From Paenibacillus monticola (GTDB taxonomy: Bacteria > Bacillota > Bacilli > Paenibacillales > Paenibacillaceae), in NCBI RefSeq assembly GCF_009664975.1, contig NZ_WJXB01000004.1, forward strand, positions 558,001-622,000: a stretch of 64,000 nucleotides of DNA, written 5' to 3'. Shown here piece by piece: positions 1 to 9,225 of this stretch. The position numbers and the translations under genes are program-made. The first letter of the stretch is position 1. Every line of letters begins with the position of its first letter. The notes under the pieces were generated by a model. It searched no databases. It was not told the DNA's origin and worked only from the letters and a program-made list of their open reading frames with translations.

Positions 1-2
1 CT

Positions 3-218
3 ATTGCCACGATATGCGCCATGCTCCCATTACTGTTCGGACATCCCGAGCAGGGCAGCATCGTTTCGCAAAGTCTGGCTATTGTAGTCATCGGCGGCTT
101 AACCGCCGCAACGCTGTTGACACTGGTTGTCGTACCAGCTATATATGAACTGTTCTACTTCCGTAAATCGGCTAAAGAGCGCAAAGGAGTCGTTAAGGCA
201 GAAGTTGAGGCGCTTTAA
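3..218 (+). CDS. Efflux RND transporter permease, C-terminal fragment
   Basis: This is the last 71 or so codons of a gene that begins before the window; the frame is open from base 3 with no start needed. The visible end contains one long hydrophobic segment (SIVSQSLAIVVIGGL to VVVPAIYELF) followed by a basic tail. The pattern 'Q-S-L-A-I-V-V-I-G-G-L-T-A-A-T-L-L-T-L-V-V-V-P-A-I-Y' is the typical final transmembrane helix of AcrB/HAE1-family RND pumps, which export drugs or metals across the membrane. It is convergent with the lipoprotein gene that follows, and a bidirectional hairpin lies between them. The substrate cannot be judged from this fragment. Confidence 0.8.
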   Translation: MATICAMLPLLFGHPEQGSIVSQSLAIVVIGGLTAATLLTLVVVPAIYELFYFRKSAKERKGVVKAEVEAL

Positions 219-251
219 CAGAGAGATAGACAGCAGTTGAATCAACAAAAG

Positions 252-289
252 GAGTGCCTCCAGCCAATAGGGTTGAGGGCACTCTTTTT
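252..289. terminator. Bidirectional rho-independent terminator
   Basis: GAGTGCC (252-258) pairs with GGCACTC (278-284), the stem is extended by imperfect pairs inward, and it is followed by TTTTT on the plus strand. On the minus strand the hairpin is followed by CCTTTTG, so it can also end transcription of the convergent lipoprotein gene. Confidence 0.75.
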
Positions 290-312
290 GTTGAGAATTT
301 ATAGAGGTTATT

Positions 313-2052
313 TTACTTAGCAGTCCATAACGTAACTCGATCCTGTACGTATTTAGTGTAACCCGCTTCCATTTTTTTCACGCCTGCTTTTTCCAGATCC
401 GCCATGTACGAATCCCAAATCTTATCAAAGTCGGTCGGTTTGGCTAAGATGGCTTCCGGGATACGTTTCCAAGTAATATCTTTCATTTTGTTGCCCAAAA
501 TGGATACTTCATCTTCGCCTGGAATTGCGATGTTCCATGCCGCACCATAAGCTTTTTCTGTGAATTCTTCTTCTTTCGGGAATAGGTCCTTCCAAGTAGT
601 TGCCTTGTAAGCGGCAAGAGTTTCTTTTTCAACATCACTATAGCCCAGTACCAGTTGCTCAGGGAAGTTCTTAGTATAGTAATTGTCTGTTGAATCTTTG
701 GCCCCATCGCCATAATGCACCATCATATTCCAGTAGAAGCCGATTCCGGATTCCTTGGTGAAAGCGGTGTTGTCATTGTTGATGCGATCTTGAATGGCTG
801 CAGGCACGGTGCGTTTGCCATTCTCCACCGTGTAATGCTTGCCTTCAATTCCCCAGTTGTTAAGAATTTGGCCCTCGTCAGAAGCGAGGTAGTCTAAGAA
901 TTTAATAGTGCGAACCGGATCAGGATTCGTACTGGAAATGGAGATTCCATAGCCGCCCATGAAGCCGGTTGGCCAGAAGCTTGTTTCTTTATATTCTGCT
1001 GACAGAGTTACAGGGAAGTGGCCGTAAGTCTGCTCGAATTTGCCTGCTGTCTTCAAAGCCTGCTGAGCATCATTGTAATCCCAGTCCTGATCAATCAGAC
1101 CAAGCACCCGGCCTGTGGCTACTTTTGCTTTGTATTGATCGTATTTTTGCACAAAGCTTTCTCTATCGAGTAAGCCAATATCGTTCATATGATTGAGCCA
1201 ACGGAAGTATTCTTTTTCTTCAGGACGGCGGAAATGGTATATGGCTTCATGCGTTTCCTGATTAACGAAATATTCACCATCATCAGATCCACCTGTAGTC
1301 GCAACCGCAGGGTTAGTAACGGAGATGTACATATGCCAATCATCCGCATTTAAGGATACCCCGATGTTCTTGTTTCCATTTTCATCGGTAGGATGTTTTT
1401 CCAGATAGGCTTTAATCACATTCTCATAATCTTGCACGGTACGAATCTCTGGATATCCAGCTTCTTTAAGCACCCGATGCTGTAGCTCGAAACCCCCGCC
1501 AGCAACGAACTTCTTCTCATTTACGGCAGCCCACGTAGGAATGGAGTAGATAGACTGGTCTTCATTGGTATATTTGGCCCGAGCCAGATTGTCTCCGAGC
1601 ACCTTCTTGATGTTTGGGGCATATTTATCAATAAGCTCCGTCAGGTCGACAACCGCACCTGCATCGACAAGTTTCCCTATATCGCCTTTGGCGGAAATAA
1701 TATCGGGATATTCGCCACCAGCGGCAATTAAGGCAATCTTCTGTTGTGGATCACCTACAGCGAATTCCGCATCCAATGTGACGCCTGTTTTCTCAGTAAT
1801 GACTTTACTGATGTCATCCTTCATATTATTCCAATTGGGATTCGGATCTTCAGCGAAGAAGGAAAGTGTAAGTGGAGATAAATCCTCAGGCGCCGCTGTT
1901 GATTCTGCTTCTGCCGTTGGTTCATTGGTGCTTTTTCCGGCATTGCTTTCTTTATTCTCTGCGTTGTTACCACCACCGCAGCCAGACAATAAGCTGAGAA
2001 GTAGAACGAACAGAAGAAGTGCAATGTACGGTTTGGTTGTCTTAGTCTTCAT
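313..2052 (-). CDS. Extracellular sugar-binding lipoprotein of ABC importer (system 1)
   Basis: This 579-residue protein starts with a lipoprotein signal peptide: basic MKTKTTK, a hydrophobic stretch, then the lipobox LLSGC with Cys25 as the predicted lipidation site, followed by a low-complexity Asn/Glu/Ser-rich linker to about residue 55. The remainder has the layout of large Firmicute family-1 solute-binding proteins (LplA/YtcQ-like), which capture oligosaccharides outside the membrane and deliver them to two permeases. It is the last gene of a minus-strand operon after the two permeases, with a good ribosome site (GGGAGGG) before the ATG. The sugar bound cannot be read from the sequence. 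No ATPase gene is present in the operon; such systems commonly share an MsmK-type ATPase encoded elsewhere. Confidence 0.88.
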   Translation of the reverse strand: MKTKTTKPYIALLLFVLLLSLLSGCGGGNNAENKESNAGKSTNEPTAEAESTAAPEDLSPLTLSFFAEDPNPNWNNMKDDISKVITEKTGVTLDAEFAVGDPQQKIALIAAGGEYPDIISAKGDIGKLVDAGAVVDLTELIDKYAPNIKKVLGDNLARAKYTNEDQSIYSIPTWAAVNEKKFVAGGGFELQHRVLKEAGYPEIRTVQDYENVIKAYLEKHPTDENGNKNIGVSLNADDWHMYISVTNPAVATTGGSDDGEYFVNQETHEAIYHFRRPEEKEYFRWLNHMNDIGLLDRESFVQKYDQYKAKVATGRVLGLIDQDWDYNDAQQALKTAGKFEQTYGHFPVTLSAEYKETSFWPTGFMGGYGISISSTNPDPVRTIKFLDYLASDEGQILNNWGIEGKHYTVENGKRTVPAAIQDRINNDNTAFTKESGIGFYWNMMVHYGDGAKDSTDNYYTKNFPEQLVLGYSDVEKETLAAYKATTWKDLFPKEEEFTEKAYGAAWNIAIPGEDEVSILGNKMKDITWKRIPEAILAKPTDFDKIWDSYMADLEKAGVKKMEAGYTKYVQDRVTLWTAK

Positions 2053-2125
2053 GAATATAAACCCTCCCTTTATGGACTGAATTAATATTGTATAAACAGG
2101 CTAACCTGCAGATACCGCAAGTGAA

Positions 2126-3028
2126 CTAACTCTTAACTGAACCCAGGGTCATACCCTTCACGAAATAGCGCTGCAGGAAAGGATAGACGATCAGGATCGG
2201 AACCGTAACGACGATTGTAATCGCCATTTTGACGGATTCAGGCGAGATTTGGGCCATGACCTGTGTCATATTCCGGCCGCGAAAACTGTCCGCGTTCGTT
2301 GTCGTACTCTGAATGACCTTCATTAATTCATATTGCAGGGTAGTTAGGGAATCCTTGGAGCCGTTATACAGATAAGTATCGAACCAGGCATTCCATTGCC
2401 CTACGGCTAGAAACAAAGCGATCGTAGCCAGAGCCGGTTTGGTCAGTGGGAGAATGATTCGCCAATAAATTGTAAAGTCGTTCGCTCCATCGAGCTTGGC
2501 GGATTCCTGAAGAGCGTAAGGCAGGCCGTCAATAAAGGAGCGGATGACGAATACATTGAAAGCGCTGACAAGACTCGGTAAGACATAAACTGCGAAGGTA
2601 CCCATCATATCGAGATTTTTGATCAGAATATAAAAGGGGATCAGACCTCCTGAGACATACATCGTCAGCGCAAGAAAAGTGGATACGAATTTGCGGGCCT
2701 GGAAATCAACCCGGCTTAAGGTAAAAGCAAGCATGGAGGCACTAATTAAGCCGAGGATAGTGCCAATCACAGTGCGCAGAATTGAAATCTTCAGTCCGGT
2801 CATTAGCCCGGAGAAGGCAAAGATGGTCTCATAATTCTTCAAGGTGAAGACACGGGGGAAGATGGTGATTCCGCCCTTGATACTGTCTGTCGAGTCATTG
2901 AAGGAAATGGCCAGTACATTGAGAAAGGGATACAATGTGGCTATAGTGACTATAGTTATGGCAACATAGACAACGAGATCGAAGAGACGATCTTGCCAAG
3001 ATGTGGCGGACAGTTTTTTGCTAAGCAT
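2126..3028 (-). CDS. Carbohydrate ABC transporter permease, YtcP/AraQ-like (system 1)
   Basis: A 300-residue inner-membrane permease with about six hydrophobic segments and the EAA loop that docks the ATPase (ESAKLDGAND followed by IILPLTKP, roughly residues 195-220). It forms the translocation channel with the upstream permease. The open frame extends further upstream to 3163, but that extension overlaps the preceding permease and reads as non-hydrophobic Ser/Arg-rich sequence. I chose the ATG at 3028 because AAAGGAGG lies 7-8 bases before it. The C-terminus (YPFLQRYFVKGMTLGSVK) is the usual ending of this family. The neighbouring permease and lipoprotein complete the importer. Confidence 0.9.
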   Translation of the reverse strand: MLSKKLSATSWQDRLFDLVVYVAITIVTIATLYPFLNVLAISFNDSTDSIKGGITIFPRVFTLKNYETIFAFSGLMTGLKISILRTVIGTILGLISASMLAFTLSRVDFQARKFVSTFLALTMYVSGGLIPFYILIKNLDMMGTFAVYVLPSLVSAFNVFVIRSFIDGLPYALQESAKLDGANDFTIYWRIILPLTKPALATIALFLAVGQWNAWFDTYLYNGSKDSLTTLQYELMKVIQSTTTNADSFRGRNMTQVMAQISPESVKMAITIVVTVPILIVYPFLQRYFVKGMTLGSVKS

Positions 3029-3041
3029 AGAAGTACCTCCT

Positions 3042-3998
3042 TTAGATGATGCTTTCCTTCGTGATTTTCTTGAAGATCCCGTTAGCGAGAAGGAGCAAGA
3101 ACACACTGACCACGGAATTGAAGATGTTGATGGCTGTACCGAACGAAAAGCGCCCCATGCCAAGCCCGTAGTTCAGAGCGTATAAATCAAGGGTTTGTGA
3201 ATAGTCGCGGACCAGATTGTTGCCAAGCAGAAACTGCTTCTCAAATCCGATGCTGATCAAATGCCCGATAGAGATGATCAGAAGGATAATAATTGTGGTC
3301 CGTATACCCGGCAGTGTAATATTCCGCACCTGTTGCAGTCGGCTGGCACCATCTACTCTGGCCGCTTCATAAAGCTCTGGACCAATTCCGGAAATGGCGG
3401 CTAGATAGATGATCGTGTTCCAGCCAGTTTCCTTCCAGACATCAGAGACGGTCACAATTCCCCAGAAGAAATTTCCTTTGGCCATAAACTGGATCGGTTC
3501 ACTGATCAGATGCAGGCTCATTAGCAGATCATTCACGGCGCCGTTGTCCGTAGACAACATCTTGGAAATAATTCCAGCCGCCACGACCCAGGAGACAAAG
3601 TGGGGCAAGTAGGACACAGTTTGCACAAAACGTTTGAGAGTCTGAAGTCTGAGTTCATTGAGAAGTACGGCGAAGATGATAGGTATGATAAAGCCGGCCA
3701 GCAAGCCCATGATGCTCATGGCTAATGTATTGCGCAGCGCATTATAGAACTGCTCGTCATGGAACAGTTCGCGGAAATATTGCAGGCCAACCCACTTCTG
3801 TTCGAAAAAAGATTTTCCCGGTTTGTACTTTTGAAAAGCCATGGTCCAGCCCCATAAAGGTAAATAACTGAACACAAAAGCCCAGGCTACAAAGGGCATA
3901 GCCATCATATAGAGGTATTTTTGTTGTGAAAAGATAGGCCAGAAACGTGCTGCCTTTGGCTTCGGCTCCAATTGTTTTTTTTCGGTAATCGCTTTCAT
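3042..3998 (-). CDS. Carbohydrate ABC transporter permease, LplB-like (system 1)
   Basis: A 318-residue permease, first gene of the system-1 transporter operon. It has a charged N-terminal 30 residues, then about six membrane segments and an EAA loop (EAARVDGASR then ITLPGI, about residues 205-225). Its best-known relatives are LplB and YteP-type subunits that pair with a YtcP-type partner for oligosaccharide uptake. The ATG at 3998 follows a GGAGGAGGG ribosome site. About 100 bases upstream lies a perfect GTAAGCGCTTAC palindrome, suggesting catabolite control, and the sensor kinase and response regulator genes immediately upstream are the likely specific regulators. Confidence 0.9.
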   Translation of the reverse strand: MKAITEKKQLEPKPKAARFWPIFSQQKYLYMMAMPFVAWAFVFSYLPLWGWTMAFQKYKPGKSFFEQKWVGLQYFRELFHDEQFYNALRNTLAMSIMGLLAGFIIPIIFAVLLNELRLQTLKRFVQTVSYLPHFVSWVVAAGIISKMLSTDNGAVNDLLMSLHLISEPIQFMAKGNFFWGIVTVSDVWKETGWNTIIYLAAISGIGPELYEAARVDGASRLQQVRNITLPGIRTTIIILLIISIGHLISIGFEKQFLLGNNLVRDYSQTLDLYALNYGLGMGRFSFGTAINIFNSVVSVFLLLLANGIFKKITKESII

Positions 3999-4096
3999 TT
4001 ATGTCCCTCCTCCTATATAAGCCAATCATAATTAGAAAAAGGATAAGGAAACACCCGAAGATTTTATCTAAAAAACAGGGAGAAATCAGCTCTTTT

Positions 4097-4110
4097 CGTA
4101 AGCGCTTACA
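4097..4110 (-). promoter_or_regulatory. cre-like CcpA operator before sugar ABC operon 1
   Basis: Read on the minus strand this is TGTAAGCGCTTACG, containing the perfect 12-base palindrome GTAAGCGCTTAC (4098-4109). It matches the cre consensus TGWAARCGYTWNCW at 13 of 14 positions. It lies between the regulator's terminator and the first permease, about 100 bases before the start codon. A LacI-family operator other than cre is the alternative reading. Confidence 0.7.
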
Positions 4111-4121
4111 GAAAATAGTGC

Positions 4122-4150
4122 AAAAAAAGACGCCCTAATGAAAAAGGCGT
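4122..4150 (-). terminator. Short hairpin terminator after response regulator gene
   Basis: On the minus strand ACGCC (4150-4146) pairs with GGCGT (4134-4130), followed by a CTTTTTTTG tract. The stem is short, so strength is uncertain, but it sits just after the stop of the response regulator gene. Confidence 0.5.
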
Positions 4151-4164
4151 ATGTTCGTAATCAC

Positions 4165-5724
4165 TTATTTTTTTCGATACACAGAGGGGGAAATCCCTTC
4201 ATACTTTTTAAACTTTTCGCGAAAATAGTCCACGTCGCTGAACCCTGCCTCCTTCGCAGCCTGATGAATCTTACAGCCTTCGCTCAAGCGCTCTTTGGCC
4301 TTCTCCATGCGTACTTTATCCAAGTAGGTGTTAAAAGAATAACCGGAAATGTTTTTGAACAGCTTCCCTAAATAAGCGCTGCTATAATTAAATACGTCTG
4401 CTAAGGCTTCCAATTTTAAATTTTCCGAATAATGGCGGTTAATAAAATCTAACATTCTCTTCATCAAGATGTCCATATCATCACGGTTAATTTCGCCTAC
4501 ATTATGATGGAGCAGTTGAATGATATAACGCTGTAATACGGGCAGTGAGATATGTTTATAGATCTGTTGTACCTGTTCCTCCAAGAGGTTGTTCCCTGAT
4601 TCCAGCTGTCTGTATTGAATCGATAGTTTATTGAATAGGCAGGTGACGATTCTCACATATCTGGATTTGATAGCCATTTCGGATAATCCGGCGGCAATCA
4701 TGATAGCTCCAGCCTCTCTAATCAAGGCAGCCAGCACCTCTGTATTGCCCACATCCATCGCAAAATATAGTCTGTCGGTTACCGCTTCCAGCTTCGTTTC
4801 CAGCTCCCTAGTGCTTACTGGCAGCAGCTCTTTCAGCTTTAAGGAGTCCGGTCCAATGATCCCAGATTCTTCGTAGAAAAAATGATCCATCATCCGAGCA
4901 AGCGCAGTATTGTAGGATTGGCGGAGGTGGTCAAAGCTGCCCACGGTATCCCCTGCGGTTATAATACATTCCAGTCCTTGACCTGTTACAGCTTCCTGTA
5001 CATCCTGATACATCAATTTACGAACCAACTCCTTCTGGAAGGAGGGCTGAAACAATATGCCTAAATAAGAATCCATGGAAAAGATAATGCCGCGGTCATG
5101 ATCTTCAAAGCTCTTCGCCAACCGTGCCTTAACAGCTGTAGACGGTCCACTATCCGCATAGTCCTGCAGCAAGAGCTTGATTAATACAATTTGGTAGGAA
5201 TCCCAGGTCAAACCGGATTCAATGACGGATAATTCCAGAGAAGAGAGGGTCTGGCTATTATTTTCCAGCAGTGCAGATTGGACCAGCATCTCCCGGCTCC
5301 ACTCTTTAACTGCATCATTTTTTCGGTGTGCCGCGCTTCTCTGCATAAGCTCTCCGGCGAGCTTAACTAAATATAGTTGCAGCTCATCCTCATCGACAGG
5401 CTTTAGTAAATAACAGTCGATACCGAAGGTCAACGCACGTTTGGCATAGCTGAAATCAGCAAATCCACTAAGAATGATGATGTGGAGCTCCGCATCGCCA
5501 GCGCGTAGCTCTTCTATTAACTCTAAACCATCCTTACCGGGCATGCGGATATCGATAATCATTAAATCAGGGGAGTAGAGATCGTATTTCTGCTTAGCCT
5601 CAATGGCGTTTGCTGCTGTATCAACAACCCTGAAGCCGAGTGCAGCCCAATCCAATAAGCTGCGGAGTCCTTCGCGGATGGATAGTTCATCATCGACAAT
5701 TAATACGCTATACAAATGAATCAC
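4165..5724 (-). CDS. Two-component response regulator, AraC-type (YesN-like)
   Basis: This 519-residue cytoplasmic regulator has an N-terminal receiver domain (residues 1-120): acidic pair Asp11/Asp12, phospho-acceptor Asp58 in IIDIRMPG, and the Lys of LLKPVDEDEL near 108. A central region of unknown fold follows, then a C-terminal AraC/XylS double helix-turn-helix (about 415-515: HYSENLKLEALADVF, then CKIHQAAKEAGFSDVDYF and a PSVYR end). This is the YesN layout used to activate sugar uptake operons in Bacillales. It overlaps the kinase gene by 17 bases, which makes the pair a single transcription unit, and the ABC importer directly downstream is the presumed target. Confidence 0.92.
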   Translation of the reverse strand: MIHLYSVLIVDDELSIREGLRSLLDWAALGFRVVDTAANAIEAKQKYDLYSPDLMIIDIRMPGKDGLELIEELRAGDAELHIIILSGFADFSYAKRALTFGIDCYLLKPVDEDELQLYLVKLAGELMQRSAAHRKNDAVKEWSREMLVQSALLENNSQTLSSLELSVIESGLTWDSYQIVLIKLLLQDYADSGPSTAVKARLAKSFEDHDRGIIFSMDSYLGILFQPSFQKELVRKLMYQDVQEAVTGQGLECIITAGDTVGSFDHLRQSYNTALARMMDHFFYEESGIIGPDSLKLKELLPVSTRELETKLEAVTDRLYFAMDVGNTEVLAALIREAGAIMIAAGLSEMAIKSRYVRIVTCLFNKLSIQYRQLESGNNLLEEQVQQIYKHISLPVLQRYIIQLLHHNVGEINRDDMDILMKRMLDFINRHYSENLKLEALADVFNYSSAYLGKLFKNISGYSFNTYLDKVRMEKAKERLSEGCKIHQAAKEAGFSDVDYFREKFKKYEGISPSVYRKK

Positions 5725-7498
5725 TCCTCAGGGGAAGCGCAAAGCTAATTTGCGTTCCGAATCCGATTTGACTGGCAATGCTCAGACCATAGTCGGGGCC
5801 ATAAGTTAATTGGAGCCGCAGATGAACATTGCGAAGTCCGATATTATTCGTCTCAAAGTCATCCTTGCTCTCCAGCAACTGCTGGATTTCAGACATGCGC
5901 GGCTCAGAGATGCCTGCTCCATTGTCGGAAACCTGCACCCTAACCTGCTGTCCCTCTACCCGCACATCCACCCGGACGATTCCGCCTGTGATCTGGCGCT
6001 CCAAGCCATGAATGACAGAGTTCTCAACCAGCGGCTGAATGATCAGTGGAGGAATCGGTATATGTGCAGCTCTTGGATCTACATGCAGCTCATAAGTAAG
6101 CCTGTCATCATACCGGAATTTCTGAATGACCAAATAACAATTTACCGTCTCCATTTCGCGTTGCAACTCGATTTTACCATTCCCGACTTCCAGATTATTG
6201 CGCATCATTTTACCTAGCAGACGGACGACCTGGGCGATATCTCCATGTCCCCGCAAATGGATTTTCATTCGTATGGACTCCAGGGCGTTGAATAGAAAAT
6301 GAGGATTAATCTGGCTGGCCATCATTTTAAATTTGATTTCATTCTGTCGCAGTTCAATCTCGCTCTTCTGACGGTTGGATTCTTGTACCTCCACCACCAA
6401 TTCATTGATATTACGGACCATATGATTAAATTGCCGGGCTAACTGGCCGATTTCGTCTTTGCCGTCAATGACAAGGGTAACCCCGAGGTTCCCGGAGGCA
6501 ACCTTCGAGATATGTTTGCTTAAGTGAAGCATTCGCCTAGCCAGCAATCGCGAGAAGTAGTAAATGAGCACAATGGCCATGACCAAAGCGGCTGATATGA
6601 CCGAAAATGCCAAGAGAATAATATGATTAGCTTCACTTACAATATTTTCGACGGAAAAAATGGAGATGATCCGTAAGGAGTTCAGGCTTGCTCCGGGATG
6701 CCAGTCATCAATCAGCATCTTCGAATGTTTACCTTCTATAGTGACGTCATAGGGTCCTTGCCCGGCAAGATGACTTACAGACTTTAAGTTAATATCGAGC
6801 AGGGTTTTGCCTAGCATATCCGAGCGGTTAGAAGCAACGATATTATCATGCTCATCAACAATTATCGTTTCAAAAGCTTCCTGATTCAGGATTGAATTCA
6901 GCATATCCGTATTCACATTAATAATCAGAACACCCTGTGTCCGCTGCTCCAGAAAATCAATCTTTCGGATTAAACTCAGATAATATTTATTGTTTCGGCT
7001 ATCCCGAATATAATTCCAAGAGATCAACCCTCTCTGAGCGAGTGCCGTCGTATACCAGTCTTGTTGAGTCACGGCTTCATCCGGTTGCAGGAACTCCCAA
7101 TTATTAATAATTGTCGGATTGTCTACATAGAGGCGGACACTGGATACTTCCTTATATAGCCTGACAAATTCACGGAAGTCAGGGTAATTCCAGTAGGCTT
7201 GAACCACATCATAGACTGTCTCATAACGGTGATTTGCCGCTTCCTCCAGCCGATTGTCATTAGAAAGGCGGTAGGAAATATCGTAGGGTACATTGAGCAT
7301 ATCGCCAGTTCTTTTCTTAACACGTTCAACATTTGCTGTGATTTGCTCCAGGGCATTATTCAGGGCCATATTTCGCAGCTCGCGGGTCAAGAACACGCCA
7401 ACAATCAATACGGGAATAAGGACGACACATCCAAATGACAAAAAAAGTTTTGTCCTGAGCTTCAGATCATTCATAAAACGGATGATATTGGTATACAC
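5708..7498 (-). CDS. Sensor histidine kinase, YesM-like
   Basis: A 596-residue membrane kinase: first transmembrane helix about residues 16-36, an extracellular sensing (Cache-like) region to about 290, a second helix about 293-315, a HAMP linker, then a His_kinase domain with phospho-acceptor His400 in the motif NPHFLFNALE, and a C-terminal ATPase domain with N box (PLVENSVIHG) and G box (DNGAGI). This family senses an extracellular sugar or its binding protein and phosphorylates the YesN-type partner encoded immediately downstream. The frame opens with a GTG at 7498 preceded by AAAGGATGG; an ATG eight codons later (7474) is an alternative start. A perfect cre match lies about 110 bases upstream. 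Confidence 0.92.
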   Translation of the reverse strand: MYTNIIRFMNDLKLRTKLFLSFGCVVLIPVLIVGVFLTRELRNMALNNALEQITANVERVKKRTGDMLNVPYDISYRLSNDNRLEEAANHRYETVYDVVQAYWNYPDFREFVRLYKEVSSVRLYVDNPTIINNWEFLQPDEAVTQQDWYTTALAQRGLISWNYIRDSRNNKYYLSLIRKIDFLEQRTQGVLIINVNTDMLNSILNQEAFETIIVDEHDNIVASNRSDMLGKTLLDINLKSVSHLAGQGPYDVTIEGKHSKMLIDDWHPGASLNSLRIISIFSVENIVSEANHIILLAFSVISAALVMAIVLIYYFSRLLARRMLHLSKHISKVASGNLGVTLVIDGKDEIGQLARQFNHMVRNINELVVEVQESNRQKSEIELRQNEIKFKMMASQINPHFLFNALESIRMKIHLRGHGDIAQVVRLLGKMMRNNLEVGNGKIELQREMETVNCYLVIQKFRYDDRLTYELHVDPRAAHIPIPPLIIQPLVENSVIHGLERQITGGIVRVDVRVEGQQVRVQVSDNGAGISEPRMSEIQQLLESKDDFETNNIGLRNVHLRLQLTYGPDYGLSIASQIGFGTQISFALPLRSDSFV

Positions 7499-7606
7499 AG
7501 CAGGACCATCCTTTGGCTTGATGGAATGGGTAATCTATTTGTTAGGCTGATCAGACAATAATAAATCTAACTAATTAATCAGAAACGCCTCCATTCTCTA
7601 AAATGA

Positions 7607-7620
7607 AGATAACGCTTACA
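7607..7620 (-). promoter_or_regulatory. cre site upstream of sensor kinase operon
   Basis: On the minus strand the sequence is TGTAAGCGTTATCT, which fits the cre consensus TGWAARCGYTWNCW at all 14 positions. It lies about 110 bases before the kinase start, so CcpA could repress production of the sensor pair when preferred sugars are present. Confidence 0.72.
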
Positions 7621-7768
7621 ATGTATTATATCCTTAAACTCTTAATCTTGAAATATAGTCGAATATACATTCATTGTATTATTTTATCTATTTTGTATTG
7701 GACGAGAGTGCTTTATAGATGATAGAGAGGATCTGAATTGCAGCCCCAGTATCAACTCATTCCTTGCT

Positions 7769-8110
7769 TTAATTCCTTGAATAACCAATGACCAGAGCTC
7801 TAATACAGAAGCCGATAAGGCAAGGCAATACCAGTTGTACACTAATTCTCCAATTCACCGCATATAAATCGATTACACTTATTTTTAACAGAATGATATA
7901 TAGGATGTTGTAGAGGTTGAAGAAGATGTGGATCGTAAGCATGGGAATCAATTCGGATGGCGGGTGCCCTTTGAGAAATCTATAGCCGATCAGAAACAAG
8001 AGGGGGAAGCAGACCATCACCAAGAAGGCATAGTTTCCACCTAGTAATATATAAGAAAGAGCAGCAGTAATTATACTTAAAGCTACGAGTAAATAGCCGG
8101 CACGAAGCAT
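7769..8110 (-). CDS. Small multi-pass membrane protein of unknown function
   Basis: This 113-residue protein is mostly hydrophobic, with about four membrane segments (around residues 3-22, 26-46, 57-78 and 90-108) separated by short polar turns such as FLKGHPPSE. I do not recognise a family. The ATG has a convincing ribosome site, AAGGTGGT six bases upstream, which supports it as a real gene. It stands alone between the sensor kinase unit and the ABC-2 exporter, all on the minus strand, and nothing nearby indicates its role. It ends in a basic, membrane-exiting tail (VIGYSRN). Confidence 0.65.
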   Translation of the reverse strand: MLRAGYLLVALSIITAALSYILLGGNYAFLVMVCFPLLFLIGYRFLKGHPPSELIPMLTIHIFFNLYNILYIILLKISVIDLYAVNWRISVQLVLPCLIGFCIRALVIGYSRN

Positions 8111-8255
8111 TTTGCACCACCTTCTTTAAGATCTAATATAAACCTTCACGGAAGGTGAGGACATGAGCTAGTGATATAGATGCAAAAAGGACATTGGCCG
8201 ACCTAGGTGGACACAGCAGACGCTATTCACTCCAAATACTCCCTATTTCTATTTT

Positions 8256-8386
8256 GGCGGACAGAGAATCCGCTATGGAGCTAAATTTGGCTCAAGAAGG
8301 CGCTGTATCCACGAAATAACGGAATCTCAGTCCGCAAGAGTACTGAAATAGAAGTATTTATGGAAATAGTGGATTCTCTGTCCGCC
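8256..8386. repeat. Intergenic repeat with three copies of a GGACAGAGAATCC motif
   Basis: GGCGGACAGAGAATCCGCTAT (8256-8276) recurs inverted at 8364-8386 with one mismatch (ATAGTGGATTCTCTGTCCGCC), and a third, more diverged copy lies at 8314-8335 in the same orientation as the second (AAATAACGGAATCTCAGTCCGC). The whole block lies in the gap between the small membrane protein and the ABC-2 permease. It looks like an interspersed intergenic element of the type that is abundant in Paenibacillus genomes; that comparison is from memory and not tested. Confidence 0.7.
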
Positions 8387-8409
8387 TATGAACTTACATG
8401 TCCTATACC

Positions 8410-9207
8410 CTAATTCCCCGTACTCTCATAACGCGTAAGTCCGAACCGGAAAATGCAATAGGCTGCGGCTGCACTCCCAAATGCAACGACAGGGGCTAGC
8501 ATCCACCAGCCGGACCATCCGCTTTTCTCAAAAATATAAGTCGCAGGATAAAAGCTGATGAAGGCATAAGGAAGCACCGTGGAAATAAGGATGCGTACTC
8601 CCTGATTGAACAGGGTAACCGGATATTTAGCCAGATCAGCCATACTATGAACCATTAATGGGAAGGCGTTGCCGGCATTACGAATCCAGAAGGCCGCCGA
8701 GTTGCCGACCAAATTGATGGATACCCGGATAATCACGGCGGACACCAGAAGCAATAAAGTAATAGCAATTTTGGCAATAGACCAATGAATATGACTATGA
8801 ATCAGAGATTGCCAGATAATCACTCCACCAATAAGCAGATTGCCCAATCCATTAACGCCAATCCCCGTACAGAATACTTGGAGAACGATGGGTACAGGTC
8901 GAAGCAGATACCGATCCAGCTCTCCGCGGTTCACCAAACCACTTAATCTCCAGGTTCCCTCGAAAAACAACGAGCCAATTCCCTCCGTAAGAAAGATCAT
9001 CGCGTACATAAACGAGACTTCCCAGAACTTCCAGCCGTTGATATCGGGTATTTGATTATAGATAACGTTTAGAAAAATAAATCCGAGCACCTGAGTTAAT
9101 GCGGCAGAACACAATAATATGTAGAAATCCTTGTTATATTCCATAATCGCTTTTAGCTGTTGGGCATACATTCTCTTATAGAGATAAATGATTCGCGAAA
9201 GCTGCAT
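8410..9207 (-). CDS. ABC-2 family exporter permease (second permease)
   Basis: A 265-residue integral membrane protein with about six hydrophobic helices and no soluble domain. The sequence, including a central LVNRGELDRYLLRPVP motif, is typical of the COG3694 group of ABC-2 permeases, which occur in three-gene operons with a second permease (COG4587) and a large ATPase (COG4586). This is exactly the arrangement here: ATPase, permease, permease, all on the minus strand with short gaps. Function is export across the membrane, but substrate is unknown for this group. The start ATG is preceded by GGGGGAGGAAATATACA. Confidence 0.85.
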   Translation of the reverse strand: MQLSRIIYLYKRMYAQQLKAIMEYNKDFYILLCSAALTQVLGFIFLNVIYNQIPDINGWKFWEVSFMYAMIFLTEGIGSLFFEGTWRLSGLVNRGELDRYLLRPVPIVLQVFCTGIGVNGLGNLLIGGVIIWQSLIHSHIHWSIAKIAITLLLLVSAVIIRVSINLVGNSAAFWIRNAGNAFPLMVHSMADLAKYPVTLFNQGVRILISTVLPYAFISFYPATYIFEKSGWSGWWMLAPVVAFGSAAAAYCIFRFGLTRYESTGN

Positions 9208-9225
9208 TGTATATTTCCTCCCCCT

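Noticed and set aside
1565..2080. 171-codon plus-strand frame inside the first lipoprotein gene
   Set aside because: It is antisense to a well-supported coding sequence and has no family features or ribosome site.
2126..3163. Longer start of the system-1 permease at 3163
   Set aside because: The extra 45 residues overlap the preceding permease, are Ser/Arg-rich and lack a ribosome site; the ATG at 3028 has AAAGGAGG.
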